The notes under the pieces: model-generated
Databases searched by the model: none
Told to the model about the DNA's origin: nothing
The model's input: only the letters and a program-made list of their open reading frames with translations
From: Desulforhopalus sp.
GTDB lineage: Bacteria > Desulfobacterota > Desulfobulbia > Desulfobulbales > Desulfocapsaceae
Direction of reading: 5' to 3'
Length of the DNA stretch: 64,000 nucleotides
Assembly (NCBI GenBank): GCA_030247675.1
Contig: JAOTRX010000006.1
Coordinates: forward strand, 276,170-340,169
Program-made: the position numbers and the translations under genes
Part shown: positions 25,832 to 34,276 of the stretch, in pieces
Numbering within the stretch: the first letter of the stretch is position 1
How the letters are laid out: every line of letters starts with the position of its first letter

Positions 25832-26950
25832 ATGGCCGTGCACTTCAGGATAGACCGGCTGCAGGGGCTGTGGCTGGAACAGTTGTACCGTGAGCACAGG
25901 GATATCTGCTGGGAGTACGGGGTGCCCCTGCCGACGCCGATCTTCGAGATCACCGATTCGGAAAAGATCTATGGCCGCTGGCAGGCGCCAACCGGCATTC
26001 TCGGCATCAGCCGCCACCTCATCCTCCAACACCCCTGGCATGTCACCCTGCAGGTTTTAAGGCATGAAATGGCCCACCAGCTGTGCAGCACACTGGTAAA
26101 CGGCGGGGGACCGGTGCATGGTGCGGCGTTTCAGGAGGCCTGCGAGCGGCTCGGGGTCCTGCCGGAGTTCCGGCATCCCGGGGTGGTCATCCCGGAGACG
26201 GTGCGGGCAGCGGCGGCCCCATCCGAGCTTTCCGAGGAAGGCCGGCGCTGCCTGGCAAAGATCGCCAAGCTCCTTGCTCTGGGGCGGTCGGCAAATGAGC
26301 ATGAGGCGGCTGCCGCCATGGCAAAGGCCAATGAACTGCTGCAAAGATACCATCTGCAAGGGACTGGTGATCATCTCAACCACCGCTACGCGCGGCTGGT
26401 GATAAACCGGAAAAAGAAGAAGATTGCCGGTTTTCAGCGGCATATCTGCGCCATCCTCCAGGAATTTTTCCATGTTCGGGTGGTGCTGGCGCAGCTCTAC
26501 GAACCGAGCAGCGGCGAATCGTTCCGGGTCATCGAGTTGTTCGGGACTCGCGAGAACGCCGCCATAGCCGAGTATTGTTATCACTTTCTGGAAAACCGCC
26601 TGGCCCTTCTTTGGTCGGCCAACCGCGGCAGGTTCCGGGGGGCGGCCCAGACGGAGAAAACCAGCTACTATCTCGGCCTGCTCCGTGGCTTCCATCAGAA
26701 ACTGGCAGAGCAAAAACGGGGCCGGGAAATGCAAAACCACCGGCAGGAAGCCGGGGCCCTGGTTCTTGCCGAGGAACAGAGGCTGGCAGGCTTCATCGGC
26801 ATGTATTTCCCCCGCCTGAGAAGGGCGCCATCGCGGAGCGCCAAGGTCTACGGCACCACCTATGACGCGGGGATGGAGGCGGGCAGGCAGCTGGACCTGC
26901 ATCAAGGGGTCACCGGGCAAGCGCCGGTCTTCGGCGGTCTGCTGGAATAG
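25832..26950 (+). CDS. SprT-like metalloprotease domain fused to DUF2786
   Basis: 372 residues. N-terminal SprT-like domain (1-110) with zinc motif HEMAH (78-82) and a likely third ligand H96 in PVHGAAF. DUF2786 follows at about 133-175 (KIAKLLALGRSANEHEAAAA...). The C-terminal ~190 residues have an RNase-like or unknown alpha/beta character with a basic patch (INRKKKKIAG). SprT/Spartan proteins cut proteins cross-linked to DNA; the bacterial ones are poorly studied. GGGAGGGT sits just before ATG. The DUF4442-Mth938 gene starts 24 bases downstream, so the two may be co-transcribed. Confidence 0.82.
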   Translation: MAVHFRIDRLQGLWLEQLYREHRDICWEYGVPLPTPIFEITDSEKIYGRWQAPTGILGISRHLILQHPWHVTLQVLRHEMAHQLCSTLVNGGGPVHGAAFQEACERLGVLPEFRHPGVVIPETVRAAAAPSELSEEGRRCLAKIAKLLALGRSANEHEAAAAMAKANELLQRYHLQGTGDHLNHRYARLVINRKKKKIAGFQRHICAILQEFFHVRVVLAQLYEPSSGESFRVIELFGTRENAAIAEYCYHFLENRLALLWSANRGRFRGAAQTEKTSYYLGLLRGFHQKLAEQKRGREMQNHRQEAGALVLAEEQRLAGFIGMYFPRLRRAPSRSAKVYGTTYDAGMEAGRQLDLHQGVTGQAPVFGGLLE

Positions 26951-26974
26951 CCGGTACAAAAGGGGGTTCGCATC

Positions 26975-27880
26975 ATGGAAAGATCATTTCTACCGCGGCC
27001 AAGATTCAATCCCATAGATCATCCGCGGCTCTTTCAGCTGATTGTCAATATCTGGCCGCCCTATCTCGGGGCGGCCATCTCCGTCGAAGAGATCGCCAGG
27101 GACTGGCGAACCATCCGGGTGGCGCTGCGATTGCGCTGGTATAACTGCAATTATGTCAAAAGCCACTTCGGTGGTAGCCTGTTTTCCATGACTGACCCGT
27201 TTTACATGCTGATGCTGATCCGCAATCTCGGGCCGGGCTATGTGGTCTGGGACATGGCGGCGCGAATTCACTATCTCAAGCCCGGTCGCGGTACGGTGAC
27301 GGCCTTTTTCACCCTCGGCGACGACCGCCTTGAAGATATCCGCCGTAAGGCCGAATCAGGCGAGAAGGTGATCGAAATTTTTCTGGTCGATGTCGTCGAT
27401 GGCCAAGGTGAAAAAGTCGCAACCGTGAAAAAGACCCTGTATATTAGAAAGAAGAAACCAGCCGGGGCAGTTGCCGGGATGGAGGGGATAATGGAAAATA
27501 AACGGGCAGACACGGTGCCCGCACCAGCCATTGTCTCTGCCGCCTGGGGCAGGACCGAGGTCGCGGGGCTTGGTCCGGGCAAGGATTGGAAGCTGTGGCC
27601 GGGCGGCGGCTGCAGCTGGGACTGGTCGGAACACGGCACCGGCCATTTCCAGGGCATTCAACCCGGTGACCTTGAGGAACTCCTTGACCGGGGATGCCAG
27701 GTGGTGATCCTGACCACCGGGCGTCTCGGTAGGCTGAAGGTCGCCCCGGCCACCATCGAGATCCTGGAGGCAAAAGGGGTGCAGGTCATCGTCGCCCGCA
27801 CCGGCAAAGGGATAGATATCTATAATAATTATGCAGGGCAGGGGGTCGCCGTCGGCGGCCTGTTCCACGCCACCTGCTGA
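26975..27880 (+). CDS. DUF4442 (hotdog thioesterase-like) fused to Mth938-like domain
   Basis: 301 residues. Residues 1-165 are a DUF4442 hotdog domain related to PaaI/YiiD-C thioesterases (YNCNYVKSHFGGSLFSMTDPFY; IHYLKPGRGTVTAFF). Residues 180-301 are an Mth938-like domain (WSEHGTGHFQGI, VVILTTGRLGRLKV, NNYAGQGVAVGGLFH), the fold shared with NDUFAF3 and an archaeal protein of unknown role. There is no stop between them. An in-frame ATG at 27491 (residue 173) is preceded by GGAGGGG at ideal spacing, so a separate 129-residue Mth938 protein could also be made. The hotdog part may hydrolyse acyl-CoA; the second domain has no known activity. Confidence 0.8.
   Translation: MERSFLPRPRFNPIDHPRLFQLIVNIWPPYLGAAISVEEIARDWRTIRVALRLRWYNCNYVKSHFGGSLFSMTDPFYMLMLIRNLGPGYVVWDMAARIHYLKPGRGTVTAFFTLGDDRLEDIRRKAESGEKVIEIFLVDVVDGQGEKVATVKKTLYIRKKKPAGAVAGMEGIMENKRADTVPAPAIVSAAWGRTEVAGLGPGKDWKLWPGGGCSWDWSEHGTGHFQGIQPGDLEELLDRGCQVVILTTGRLGRLKVAPATIEILEAKGVQVIVARTGKGIDIYNNYAGQGVAVGGLFHATC
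27482..27493 (+). promoter_or_regulatory. Internal ribosome site and ATG before the Mth938-like domain
   Basis: GGAGGGGATAATG inside the fusion frame is a good Shine-Dalgarno with correct spacing to an in-frame ATG (27491), exactly at the domain boundary. It may be a relic of two once-separate genes, or a working internal start giving two products. Confidence 0.45.
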
Positions 27881-27915
27881 ACCGGATCAATTCCGGGGAA
27901 GGGATACAAAATGCC

Positions 27916-27954
27916 GCAGCGGGCGGCCTTTCCCCGGAGGAAGGCGCCCGCTGC
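27916..27954. terminator. Bidirectional terminator between convergent genes
   Basis: Perfect 10-bp inverted repeat GCAGCGGGCG/CGCCCGCTGC (27916-27925, 27945-27954) with further partial pairing inside. On the minus strand it is followed by GGCATTTTG. It sits between the stop codons of the fusion gene and the hsp20 operon. Confidence 0.65.
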
Positions 27955-27980
27955 CGTGGTTACGCGCTCTTTCTTTTCTC

Positions 27981-28367
27981 TCAACCAACCTTGATCTCGA
28001 TCTGCCGCGGTTTCGCCGCCTCCGATTTCGGCAGGTGCAGCAGGAGGACCCCCTCCTTCAGTTCGGCGTTGACCCTGGCGATATCGATGCTTTGCGGTAC
28101 CGAGAAGGTTCTCCGGTATTCCACATCGGCAAACTCCTCCCAGGCGACCGCCCCAACCGATTTTACCTCTCTGATCCCCGACAATGCCAGCCGGCCGTTG
28201 TCGATATTGATGGAAATGTTCTCCTTAGTGACCCCCGGCATATCGGCATACAGCAGAATTTCATCCTCGTTTTCGAGGATATCAACGAGGGGCGCCACCG
28301 TTGGAAGCTGACGGTTCCGCTCGTTCAATTCCTCTTCCCGGACACTAAGATCTTTGTTCTCGCTCAT
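27981..28367 (-). CDS. Hsp20/alpha-crystallin family protein (second gene)
   Basis: 128 residues with an alpha-crystallin domain over about 25-125 (LYADMPGVTKENISINIDNG, EYRRTFSVPQSIDIARVNAEL, GVLLLHLPKSE). The short N-terminal arm (SENKDLSVREEELNERN) is charged. Small heat-shock proteins hold unfolding clients for later refolding by DnaK. GGAGGT precedes the ATG. It follows the other hsp20 gene by 32 bases and must share its transcript. Two different Hsp20 subunits in one operon may form mixed oligomers. Confidence 0.95.
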   Translation of the reverse strand: MSENKDLSVREEELNERNRQLPTVAPLVDILENEDEILLYADMPGVTKENISINIDNGRLALSGIREVKSVGAVAWEEFADVEYRRTFSVPQSIDIARVNAELKEGVLLLHLPKSEAAKPRQIEIKVG

Positions 28368-28399
28368 ATCTTTTACCTCCCCATCTAGGTTTACACTGG

Positions 28400-28846
28400 T
28401 TAGCTGATAACAATCTGTTTTGGTTTGGCAGGTTCCGACTTGCCAAGAACGAGGGTCAGTACACCATCCTTGAGGGTTGCCTCGACCTTGGCGGGGTCAA
28501 CCTCGGAAGGCAGGGTGAAACTCCTGGTAAAGCTTGAAGCCCCCCGTTCAACCCGATGAGTCGTGTATCCTTCCGGATAATCCGCCTTTCTTTCCCCCTT
28601 GATCTCAAGGTAGTTTCCCTGGAGTTTGATGCTCAGATTGTCTTTCTGCACCCCAGGAACCTCCATTCTGACCTCCAGGGCATCGCCGGTGTCGTACATG
28701 TTGGTTCGAGGTCCGGAGTCGCTGATGCCCCACGCGTCGGCGGGCAACCGGGGCCGGTCATATCCCTGGAACACGCCATTCAGCCTTGACTGCAGCAGGT
28801 CCATTGCCTGAAACATCCGATCAAAATCCCTCACTCTTGTCCACAT
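28400..28846 (-). CDS. Hsp20/alpha-crystallin family protein (first gene)
   Basis: 148 residues from ATG 28846, which has AAGGAGG upstream. The frame is open for 23 more codons, but these overlap the ribosome site. The start MWTRVRDFDRMFQAMDLLQS is the classic Hsp20 amphipathic arm. The alpha-crystallin domain spans about 45-145 (EVRMEVPGVQKDNLSIKLQG, GASSFTRSFTLPSEVDPAKV) with the C-terminal KPKQIVIS anchor. It is the promoter-proximal gene of the pair and divergent from the CbpA-like cochaperone. Confidence 0.95.
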   Translation of the reverse strand: MWTRVRDFDRMFQAMDLLQSRLNGVFQGYDRPRLPADAWGISDSGPRTNMYDTGDALEVRMEVPGVQKDNLSIKLQGNYLEIKGERKADYPEGYTTHRVERGASSFTRSFTLPSEVDPAKVEATLKDGVLTLVLGKSEPAKPKQIVIS

Positions 28847-28917
28847 ATCCTCCCTCCTTGATTGGCTATTGTCGATTTGGGGATGCCTGTTAAATCCCCC
28901 CGTTTTATGGTACAAGT

Positions 28918-28945
28918 AAAATAGTTATTAAAGAACGGCAGTCAA
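28918..28945 (-). promoter_or_regulatory. Possible promoter for the hsp20 pair
   Basis: Minus strand TTGACT (28945-28940), 16-base spacer, TATTTT (28923-28918). No sigma-32 consensus and no CIRCE element (TTAGCACTC) is visible in the 309-base AT-rich gap. Confidence 0.35.
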
Positions 28946-29000
28946 TATAGAAAAATTACTATTTATGAAAATATGGCTAAAATTACTATAGATCGATAAA

Positions 29001-29029
29001 TTGACAAAGTAATATTAAATACCTACTTT
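29001..29029 (+). promoter_or_regulatory. Possible promoter for the CbpA-like gene
   Basis: Perfect -35 TTGACA (29001-29006), 17-base spacer, weak -10 TACTTT (29024-29029). A start near 29036 would leave a leader of about 120 bases. Confidence 0.35.
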
Positions 29030-29155
29030 TTCCTCAGAGACAAGGATGGTGGGTCTTGTTCAAGAGGTTTGGCCCGCCAGGTCCGTTGTCGATCTTTCAC
29101 CCTTTGGGGGTGGCTGCCGGCTGAGGACGTCTGTGGGAGGCGTGGTGAGCGAAAA

Positions 29156-30169
29156 ATGGCTATGAAAGCGAAAAACTATTACGATATTCTCGGAGTTACC
29201 AAGACTGCGACGGACGAGGAGATTCAGCGCGCCTATCGAAAACTTGCCCGCAAATACCATCCCGACGTCAGCAAGGACAAGGATGCCGACAAGAAGTTCA
29301 AAGAGTTGAACGAGGCCCGGGAGGTCTTAAAGGATCCGGAAAAGAGAAAACTCTACGATACCTACGGCAGCGACTGGCAGCGCGAGAAAGACCGGCCGCC
29401 GCCATACTCAAGGTACAGCGGCGGGGCTGGCCCTGGTCCCGAGGGCTTCTCCCGGTCTTTCCACTTTGATGGTGGTGGATTTGGCGGTGGTGCGGGTTTT
29501 GAAGACATCTTCGAAAACCTCTTCCAGCAAGGTGGGGCAGGTGCAGGCCGGCGGCAGGGTTACAGCGACGATTTTCCCGGTCAGTCGACGGAGGCGGAGA
29601 TTACCATATCGCTGCATGATGTGTTCAACGGCGCCAGCAAAACCCTGACCTTGCAGTCCTATGAACTTGGGCCAGATGGTAGGATGCAGCCGGTTTCCCG
29701 GACCCTCCAGGTAAAAATCCCCAAAGGCATCACCGACGGAGCGGTTATCAGACTGGCCGGACAGGGCGGAAAGGGCAGTGGCCGCGGCGGCGATGGCGAT
29801 CTCCTGCTGCGTATCCATATCGCCCCTGATCCGCGGTTTAAGACCGAAGGTCACGATCTGTACACGGTTGTTGCCGTATCGCCCTGGGAGGCGATGCTCG
29901 GCGCCGGTATCCCGGTTGAGACCATGGACGGGACGGTGAATCTGTCGGTACCGAGGGGGTCCCAGAATGGTCGCAAATTGCGGCTACGCGGCAAGGGCCT
30001 GCCAAAGCGCAGTGGTGGAGCCGGGGATATCCTTGTCGAACTGGAGGTCCGATTGCCCGACCAGATAACCGAGGAAGAGGAGAAGCTTTTCCTGCAGATG
30101 GCCAAGACCTCAAGATTCAACCCGCGGATGAAAAAGGCCCAGAGGGCCGGCGGCCAGCCTGCTGAGTAG
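29156..30169 (+). CDS. cbpA: CbpA-like DnaJ cochaperone
   Basis: 337 residues from ATG 29156; the open upstream codons do not resemble the family. J domain at residues 5-72 with the HPD triplet in LARKYHPDVS. A Gly/Phe-rich linker follows (GGGFGGGAGFEDIFENLF). Then two client-binding beta domains (TLQVKIPKGITDGAVIRLAG; VNLSVPRGSQNGRKLRLRG) without the zinc-finger CxxCxGxG repeats, which makes it CbpA-type and not DnaJ proper. It stimulates DnaK ATP hydrolysis. It is divergent from two hsp20 genes, forming a compact holdase and cochaperone locus. Confidence 0.92.
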   Translation: MAMKAKNYYDILGVTKTATDEEIQRAYRKLARKYHPDVSKDKDADKKFKELNEAREVLKDPEKRKLYDTYGSDWQREKDRPPPYSRYSGGAGPGPEGFSRSFHFDGGGFGGGAGFEDIFENLFQQGGAGAGRRQGYSDDFPGQSTEAEITISLHDVFNGASKTLTLQSYELGPDGRMQPVSRTLQVKIPKGITDGAVIRLAGQGGKGSGRGGDGDLLLRIHIAPDPRFKTEGHDLYTVVAVSPWEAMLGAGIPVETMDGTVNLSVPRGSQNGRKLRLRGKGLPKRSGGAGDILVELEVRLPDQITEEEEKLFLQMAKTSRFNPRMKKAQRAGGQPAE

Positions 30170-30346
30170 GTCCAGCCGGAGCAATTCTTAGCCCTTTTTT
30201 GGGCATAAGGAATATTTCTCCCTGCACTTCCCTGGAAAGCCTTTTTCCTTTGTCATCGGCGAACACCGGCTATTATAATGAGCAGAAGACGATAATCCGC
30301 CTGGTTCCGGCCGGCCATGTCATGGTTGGATCCAGGAGGTCTTTTC

Positions 30347-31471
30347 ATGCACAAGCATGATCTTCCACTTTGGGGCCTGAACATGGAAAAACAATTCTCC
30401 GGCAGCTGGGCGCGCCTGTTGTGCTGCGTCTTCCTCGTTGTGGCGGGTATGGCAACGGTGCAAGCGGCTGCCAAGCCAACGGTTGCGGTCCTCGATTTTG
30501 AGAGTATTGGCTCGGAGGACTATCTCGGCAAGGCGGTGGCCGAGATTATGCGCACCGAGCTGGTCGGTACCGACCGTTTCCGGGTCGTTGAGCGGGCCCA
30601 GATCAAACAGGCGCTGACCGAACAGACCCTGCAGCTGAGCGGCACCATCGACACGGCGAGCGTTGTCCAGCTCGGCAAACTGCTTGGCGCCGACCAGATC
30701 ATCGTCGGTTCGGTGGTGAAGATCGGCAGCGCCTATACCATCAACTCACGGATGATTGATGTCAAGACCGGCGAGGCCAGGCTCGGCCGCAACGTCACCG
30801 GCGACGACCTGAACCTTTTGACCAGCCTCAGCCGCGACCTGATCTCCGGACTCTTCGGGACCGAGAAAAAGGGCGGGGCGGCAGATCCTTCGGCGGCCAG
30901 GCAGCCGGCACCGGCAGCACCAGCGGCCGAGAAGATTGCCGCCGTCGCGAGAGAGGAGAAAGCTGGGAGAATCGCGGTTGCAGCAGCGGGTCCGGCGATC
31001 ACCTGGGACTTCGAGACCGGCGATCAGCGCGGCTGGACCAGCGCCGGCGAGGCCTTTTCCCACCAACCGACCTACGGCGACAACCCGACCGCCCGCAATC
31101 GCGGCCAGGCCTCGGCGCATCAGGGAAATTACTGGATTGGCGGCTTCGAGCTGCGTCCCAATCCGTCCTTCCCGGCCGGTGGTGTGCAGGGTGACGGGCC
31201 GCAGGGCACCCTGACCTCGCAGCCGTTCACTATCTCCTCGTCGACCATCAGCTTTCTTATCGGCGGCGGCTGCGACCTGGAGCGCGAGTATGTGCAGCTC
31301 CTGATAAACGGCCGCACCCAGATGAAGGCCACCGGCTGGTGCCACGAGACGATGCAGCGGATGTACTGGAACGTCGCCAATCTGCAGGGCCACGAGGCCC
31401 GTATCCAGCTGGTTGACCGGTCAAGCGAAGGCTGGGGGCATATTAACGCCGACGATTTCCGTTTCGAATGA
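30347..31471 (+). CDS. Exported CsgG-domain protein with C-terminal beta-sandwich
   Basis: 374 residues from ATG 30347, chosen because AGGAGG lies seven bases upstream; ATG 30383 also precedes the signal peptide. The signal sequence ends at VQAAA (about residue 46). CsgG-like domain at 48-180 (VAVLDFESIGSEDYLGKAVA, RFRVVERAQIKQAL, GADQIIVGSVVKIG). An Ala/Pro-rich linker leads to a domain starting ITWDFETGDQRGWTS and ending GWGHINADDFRF. That pattern is seen in carbohydrate-binding jelly-roll modules next to levanase-type enzymes. No lipobox cysteine. CsgG relatives assemble outer-membrane secretion or surface structures. A periplasmic or outer-surface protein linking CsgG and a sugar-binding fold is inferred. 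Confidence 0.8.
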   Translation: MHKHDLPLWGLNMEKQFSGSWARLLCCVFLVVAGMATVQAAAKPTVAVLDFESIGSEDYLGKAVAEIMRTELVGTDRFRVVERAQIKQALTEQTLQLSGTIDTASVVQLGKLLGADQIIVGSVVKIGSAYTINSRMIDVKTGEARLGRNVTGDDLNLLTSLSRDLISGLFGTEKKGGAADPSAARQPAPAAPAAEKIAAVAREEKAGRIAVAAAGPAITWDFETGDQRGWTSAGEAFSHQPTYGDNPTARNRGQASAHQGNYWIGGFELRPNPSFPAGGVQGDGPQGTLTSQPFTISSSTISFLIGGGCDLEREYVQLLINGRTQMKATGWCHETMQRMYWNVANLQGHEARIQLVDRSSEGWGHINADDFRFE

Positions 31472-31969
31472 TGCACTCCCCAAAAAGTGGGCAGACATCT
31501 TGATGGCAGGATGATCCACAGAGTCTTCCCTGTGCCGTTTTCTGTTTTTGTCCTCCTCCAGAGGGCTTACTATACTTACTAAAGAGACGGGTTTTCCTGT
31601 ATACGGTTTTGAGGAAGTGGCCGCGCCGCACAGCCTGAGCTCATGCGAATGCCAGAGGCTTATCGGCGATAGAAGAACTTCGGCAGCATTCACATTCCTG
31701 AAGTCATCGAGCAGACCAATCCGATACCTTACCTCTTCGACGAAGATTTACAGGGGAGGCCTCGGGCAACCGCGAGAATGCGCACCATCACCCTCGTTTT
31801 GCTTGGGGGAAGGGCAGGACAGGAGGTGGCCGGCATGTCTTTCTCTATGCTTGACCAGGCGGTCCTTGACACTCCAACAATGTGCTTGTTTAATCAAGAG
31901 TAAGGAAGATTGTCATTTCCCCTGTAATCGCGTCGTACGGCAACAAAACAAATACTGGAGGCATCGCAA
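31472..31969. other. 498-base intergenic region
   Basis: No frame here looks like a real gene on either strand. One rightward frame ending at 31902 contains IPEVIEQTNPIPYLFDEDLQ and could be the tail of a decayed gene, but a stop lies just before it and I cannot name a family. The right end carries the cytochrome promoter. Confidence 0.4.
31866..31894 (+). promoter_or_regulatory. Promoter for the monohaem cytochrome gene
   Basis: Perfect TTGACA (31866-31871), 17-base spacer, TTTAAT (31889-31894). Start of transcription near 31901; leader about 70 bases ending in TGGAGG before the ATG. Confidence 0.6.
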
Positions 31970-32419
31970 ATGAAAAAAATGGTTATTGGATTGGCGTTAT
32001 TGACTTTCATAGCCTCTCCGGCGCTGGCAGCAGAGAGGACATGGCTGAATGATGTGCAACCGATCATTAATGCCAAGTGTGTTTCTTGTCACGGTCCCGG
32101 CCAGCCGGAATACAATGAGTGGCGCCTTCTCAGTGAAGAAAAGCAAAAAACCGTTGCCCCAAGGATGGATACCTACCCGCACTTCATGAGTTTTGTGCTG
32201 TGGCCAGCAACTGGGGCTGTTATGCGTCGGCTCGACAATGTTAAACCCGGCAATATGTATGAGTATCTAGGCGAAAATGAGGCGGCACGAGCCGCAAACC
32301 TCACTATTATCAAAGAGTGGCTTGGTGAAGGTGCCTGGAACCAGAATCGGTGGAAGGCTCGCGGTGACGTTCCGGGAATAACCAAAGAACAATTGGAATC
32401 AATTAAGGCCAAATATTAG
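31970..32419 (+). CDS. Exported monohaem c-type cytochrome-like protein
   Basis: 149 residues. Signal peptide ending SPALA (residue 20). One haem-binding motif CVSCH (37-41) directly after an N-terminal helix VQPIINAKC. The Met axial ligand is not certain; candidates lie in GAVMRRLDNVKPGNMYEYLG. The C-terminal half (IIKEWLGEGAWNQNRWKARG) forms a final helix as in class I cytochromes. It should carry electrons in the periplasm. The gene is alone with its own promoter, so its redox partner is unknown. Confidence 0.88.
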   Translation: MKKMVIGLALLTFIASPALAAERTWLNDVQPIINAKCVSCHGPGQPEYNEWRLLSEEKQKTVAPRMDTYPHFMSFVLWPATGAVMRRLDNVKPGNMYEYLGENEAARAANLTIIKEWLGEGAWNQNRWKARGDVPGITKEQLESIKAKY

Positions 32420-32633
32420 CGCCATTAGCACCGGAGAAAGCAATTTTGGCGTTTTCATTCACTCTTAATCAAGAAAGTGAATGAGTTCCAGCTCCTCAAA
32501 GGTGCAGAGCATTACCTGGCTGCAAATTTGAGGAGCAGCATGGCTGGAAGGTAACCTGCTATTCCTTCATGACATCCCCTGCTGATCTCGCTGGGGGCAA
32601 TCACCATTATGACCCGGAGTCTTAGAGGGCAAG

Positions 32634-33788
32634 TTATTTCCTGCTGAAAAAGGCGAGCCACAAGGCACCCAAAAGGCCGGCCACGAAGGACGCCAATAAA
32701 ATTGCCATCTTCGAGCTATTGATTATTTCCGCATTGCCGGCAAAGGCGAGGTTGGTGATAAAGATCGACATGGTAAAACCAATCCCGCCCAAAAAGCCGG
32801 CGCCGAGGATATGCTGCCACCTCAAGTCACCGGGAAGGCGACAGATCCCGCAAGCTATACCAATCAGGCAAAAGAGACTTATACCGAGCGGTTTCCCCAT
32901 AACCAGGCCCCCAATAATACCCAGGCCGTTGCTGCTGAACAGCTCCTTCTGCCAGCCACCGGCGTCAATGATAATTCCCGTATTGGCCAAGGCAAAAATC
33001 GGCAGTATCGCGAAGGCAACCGGTTTCTGCAGGAAATGCTCCAGACGGTGCGAGGGAGACGCCGCATCATCAGTTTTCGCCGAAAAGGGGATGGCAAAGG
33101 CCAGCAGTACCCCGGCAATGGTGGCATGAACGCCGGATTTGAGCATGCAGAACCACAGCAGCGCGCCACCCAGCAGGTAGGGAGCAAGCCTTGTGATACG
33201 AAAGATGGTGTTGCATGTCAGCAAGAGGATAAAAATGCCAAGGGCGGCGAAGAGATACGGCAGGGAGACCTTCGCCGTATACAACACGGCGATGACAATA
33301 ATCGCCCCCAGATCATCGATTACCGCGAGTGCGGTCAAAAAAATCTTTAACGACGCGGGAATGCGGTCACCCAAGAGTGCCAAGACCCCCAGGGCAAAGG
33401 CAATATCGGTTGCCATGGGAATGCCCGCTCCAGGTTGGGCCGCTGTCCCGGCGTTCAGGGAGTAATGGATAAGCGCCGGCACACAAATGCCGCCGACCGC
33501 GGCAATAATCGGCAAAAGGGCGCTGTTGAAGTTGGCAAGCTCACCGTTGTACATCTCCCGTTCCAGTTCTAAGCCGACAAACAGGAAAAACACCGCCATC
33601 AGTCCATCATTCACCCAATGTTCGAGGGTCAGGCCGGCAAACTCGTGGCGCCAAAAATCAAGGTAGGCCGGACCGACAGAGGAATTGCTGAGCAAAAGCG
33701 CGATGACGGTGCAAAGGATTAAGAGTATGCCGCTCCATTTTTCTGCGTTAAAAAAGTTGGTAAAGGTTTTGGAAAGGCCGGTGGTCAT
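32634..33788 (-). CDS. nhaA: Na+/H+ antiporter NhaA
   Basis: 384 residues from ATG 33788; length and the start TTGLSKTFTNFFNAEKWSGI fit the family, while 35 upstream in-frame codons do not. About eleven helices. The paired aspartates are in ALAVIDDLGAIIVIAVLYT. Other landmarks are WVNDGLMAVFFLFVGLELER and MATDIAFALGVLALLG. NhaA exports sodium in exchange for protons in the inner membrane and is activated at high pH. It probably follows the 110-residue gene in the same transcript (105-base gap). Confidence 0.96.
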   Translation of the reverse strand: MTTGLSKTFTNFFNAEKWSGILLILCTVIALLLSNSSVGPAYLDFWRHEFAGLTLEHWVNDGLMAVFFLFVGLELEREMYNGELANFNSALLPIIAAVGGICVPALIHYSLNAGTAAQPGAGIPMATDIAFALGVLALLGDRIPASLKIFLTALAVIDDLGAIIVIAVLYTAKVSLPYLFAALGIFILLLTCNTIFRITRLAPYLLGGALLWFCMLKSGVHATIAGVLLAFAIPFSAKTDDAASPSHRLEHFLQKPVAFAILPIFALANTGIIIDAGGWQKELFSSNGLGIIGGLVMGKPLGISLFCLIGIACGICRLPGDLRWQHILGAGFLGGIGFTMSIFITNLAFAGNAEIINSSKMAILLASFVAGLLGALWLAFFSRK

Positions 33789-33893
33789 GTCATTTTCCAG
33801 GAGGATGAGGCCGAAAAAACAACCGCTTGTACTACCATGGCCATGCAGCTTGCCACTCCCGCCTGATATCGGTACAGGCAGAAAAGGAGGCAA

Positions 33894-34226
33894 TCAGGAT
33901 CTGATCATCTCTTCCGCCAGCATCCGGTCAATGAAATCGAGGGCAAAGGTGCGCTGGGCAGTGGTGGCGTGGGCGATGCAGGTGCAGTGCAGGTTGCTCT
34001 TGCTGCGCACCAGCAATTCAAATTTGACCGCGCTGCCGGTTAGTTCGACTGCCAGATAAAAAGGGCCGTGTTCCTCATGGCCCTGCTGGGCGGCGGAATG
34101 CAGATCGGGCGGCAGTTCCAGCCAGTACAGGCCGATCATCGGCCCCTGTTTAAGGGTTCTTTTCAGATAAGAGTCAATATTGTCGCGCTCCATCGGACTG
34201 AGTTCGTCTATGACAAATTGGCGCAT
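33894..34226 (-). CDS. Uncharacterised 110-residue protein
   Basis: AAGGA lies eight bases before ATG 34226. The protein begins MRQFVIDELSPMERDNIDSY, then has alternating beta strands (MIGLYWLELP, GPFYLAVELTG, VKFELLVRSKS) and a Cys pair in HCTCIAH. It ends with a helix (ALDFIDRMLAEEMIRS). No signal peptide or membrane segment. I do not recognise the family. It sits between phoH-like and nhaA genes on the same strand, 50 bases after the former. Confidence 0.75.
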   Translation of the reverse strand: MRQFVIDELSPMERDNIDSYLKRTLKQGPMIGLYWLELPPDLHSAAQQGHEEHGPFYLAVELTGSAVKFELLVRSKSNLHCTCIAHATTAQRTFALDFIDRMLAEEMIRS

Positions 34227-34276
34227 GGCAGTTCCTTCGTATTATTTTTCATGGGTTTTTCGATTTATTCCAGGAT

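Noticed and set aside
29050..29100. Sigma-32-like promoter (CTTGTT then CCCGCC) upstream of the CbpA-like gene
   Set aside because: Spacing and -10 fit poorly; no matching sigma-32 signal upstream of the divergent hsp20 genes.
30180..30225. Terminator-like GCCC-TTTTTT-GGGC after the CbpA-like gene
   Set aside because: Only a 4-bp stem and no following T-run, so too weak to list.
31548..31973. A 141-codon open frame between the CsgG-type and cytochrome genes
   Set aside because: Composition looks random, no domain, no ribosome site, and it overlaps the clear cytochrome promoter and start.
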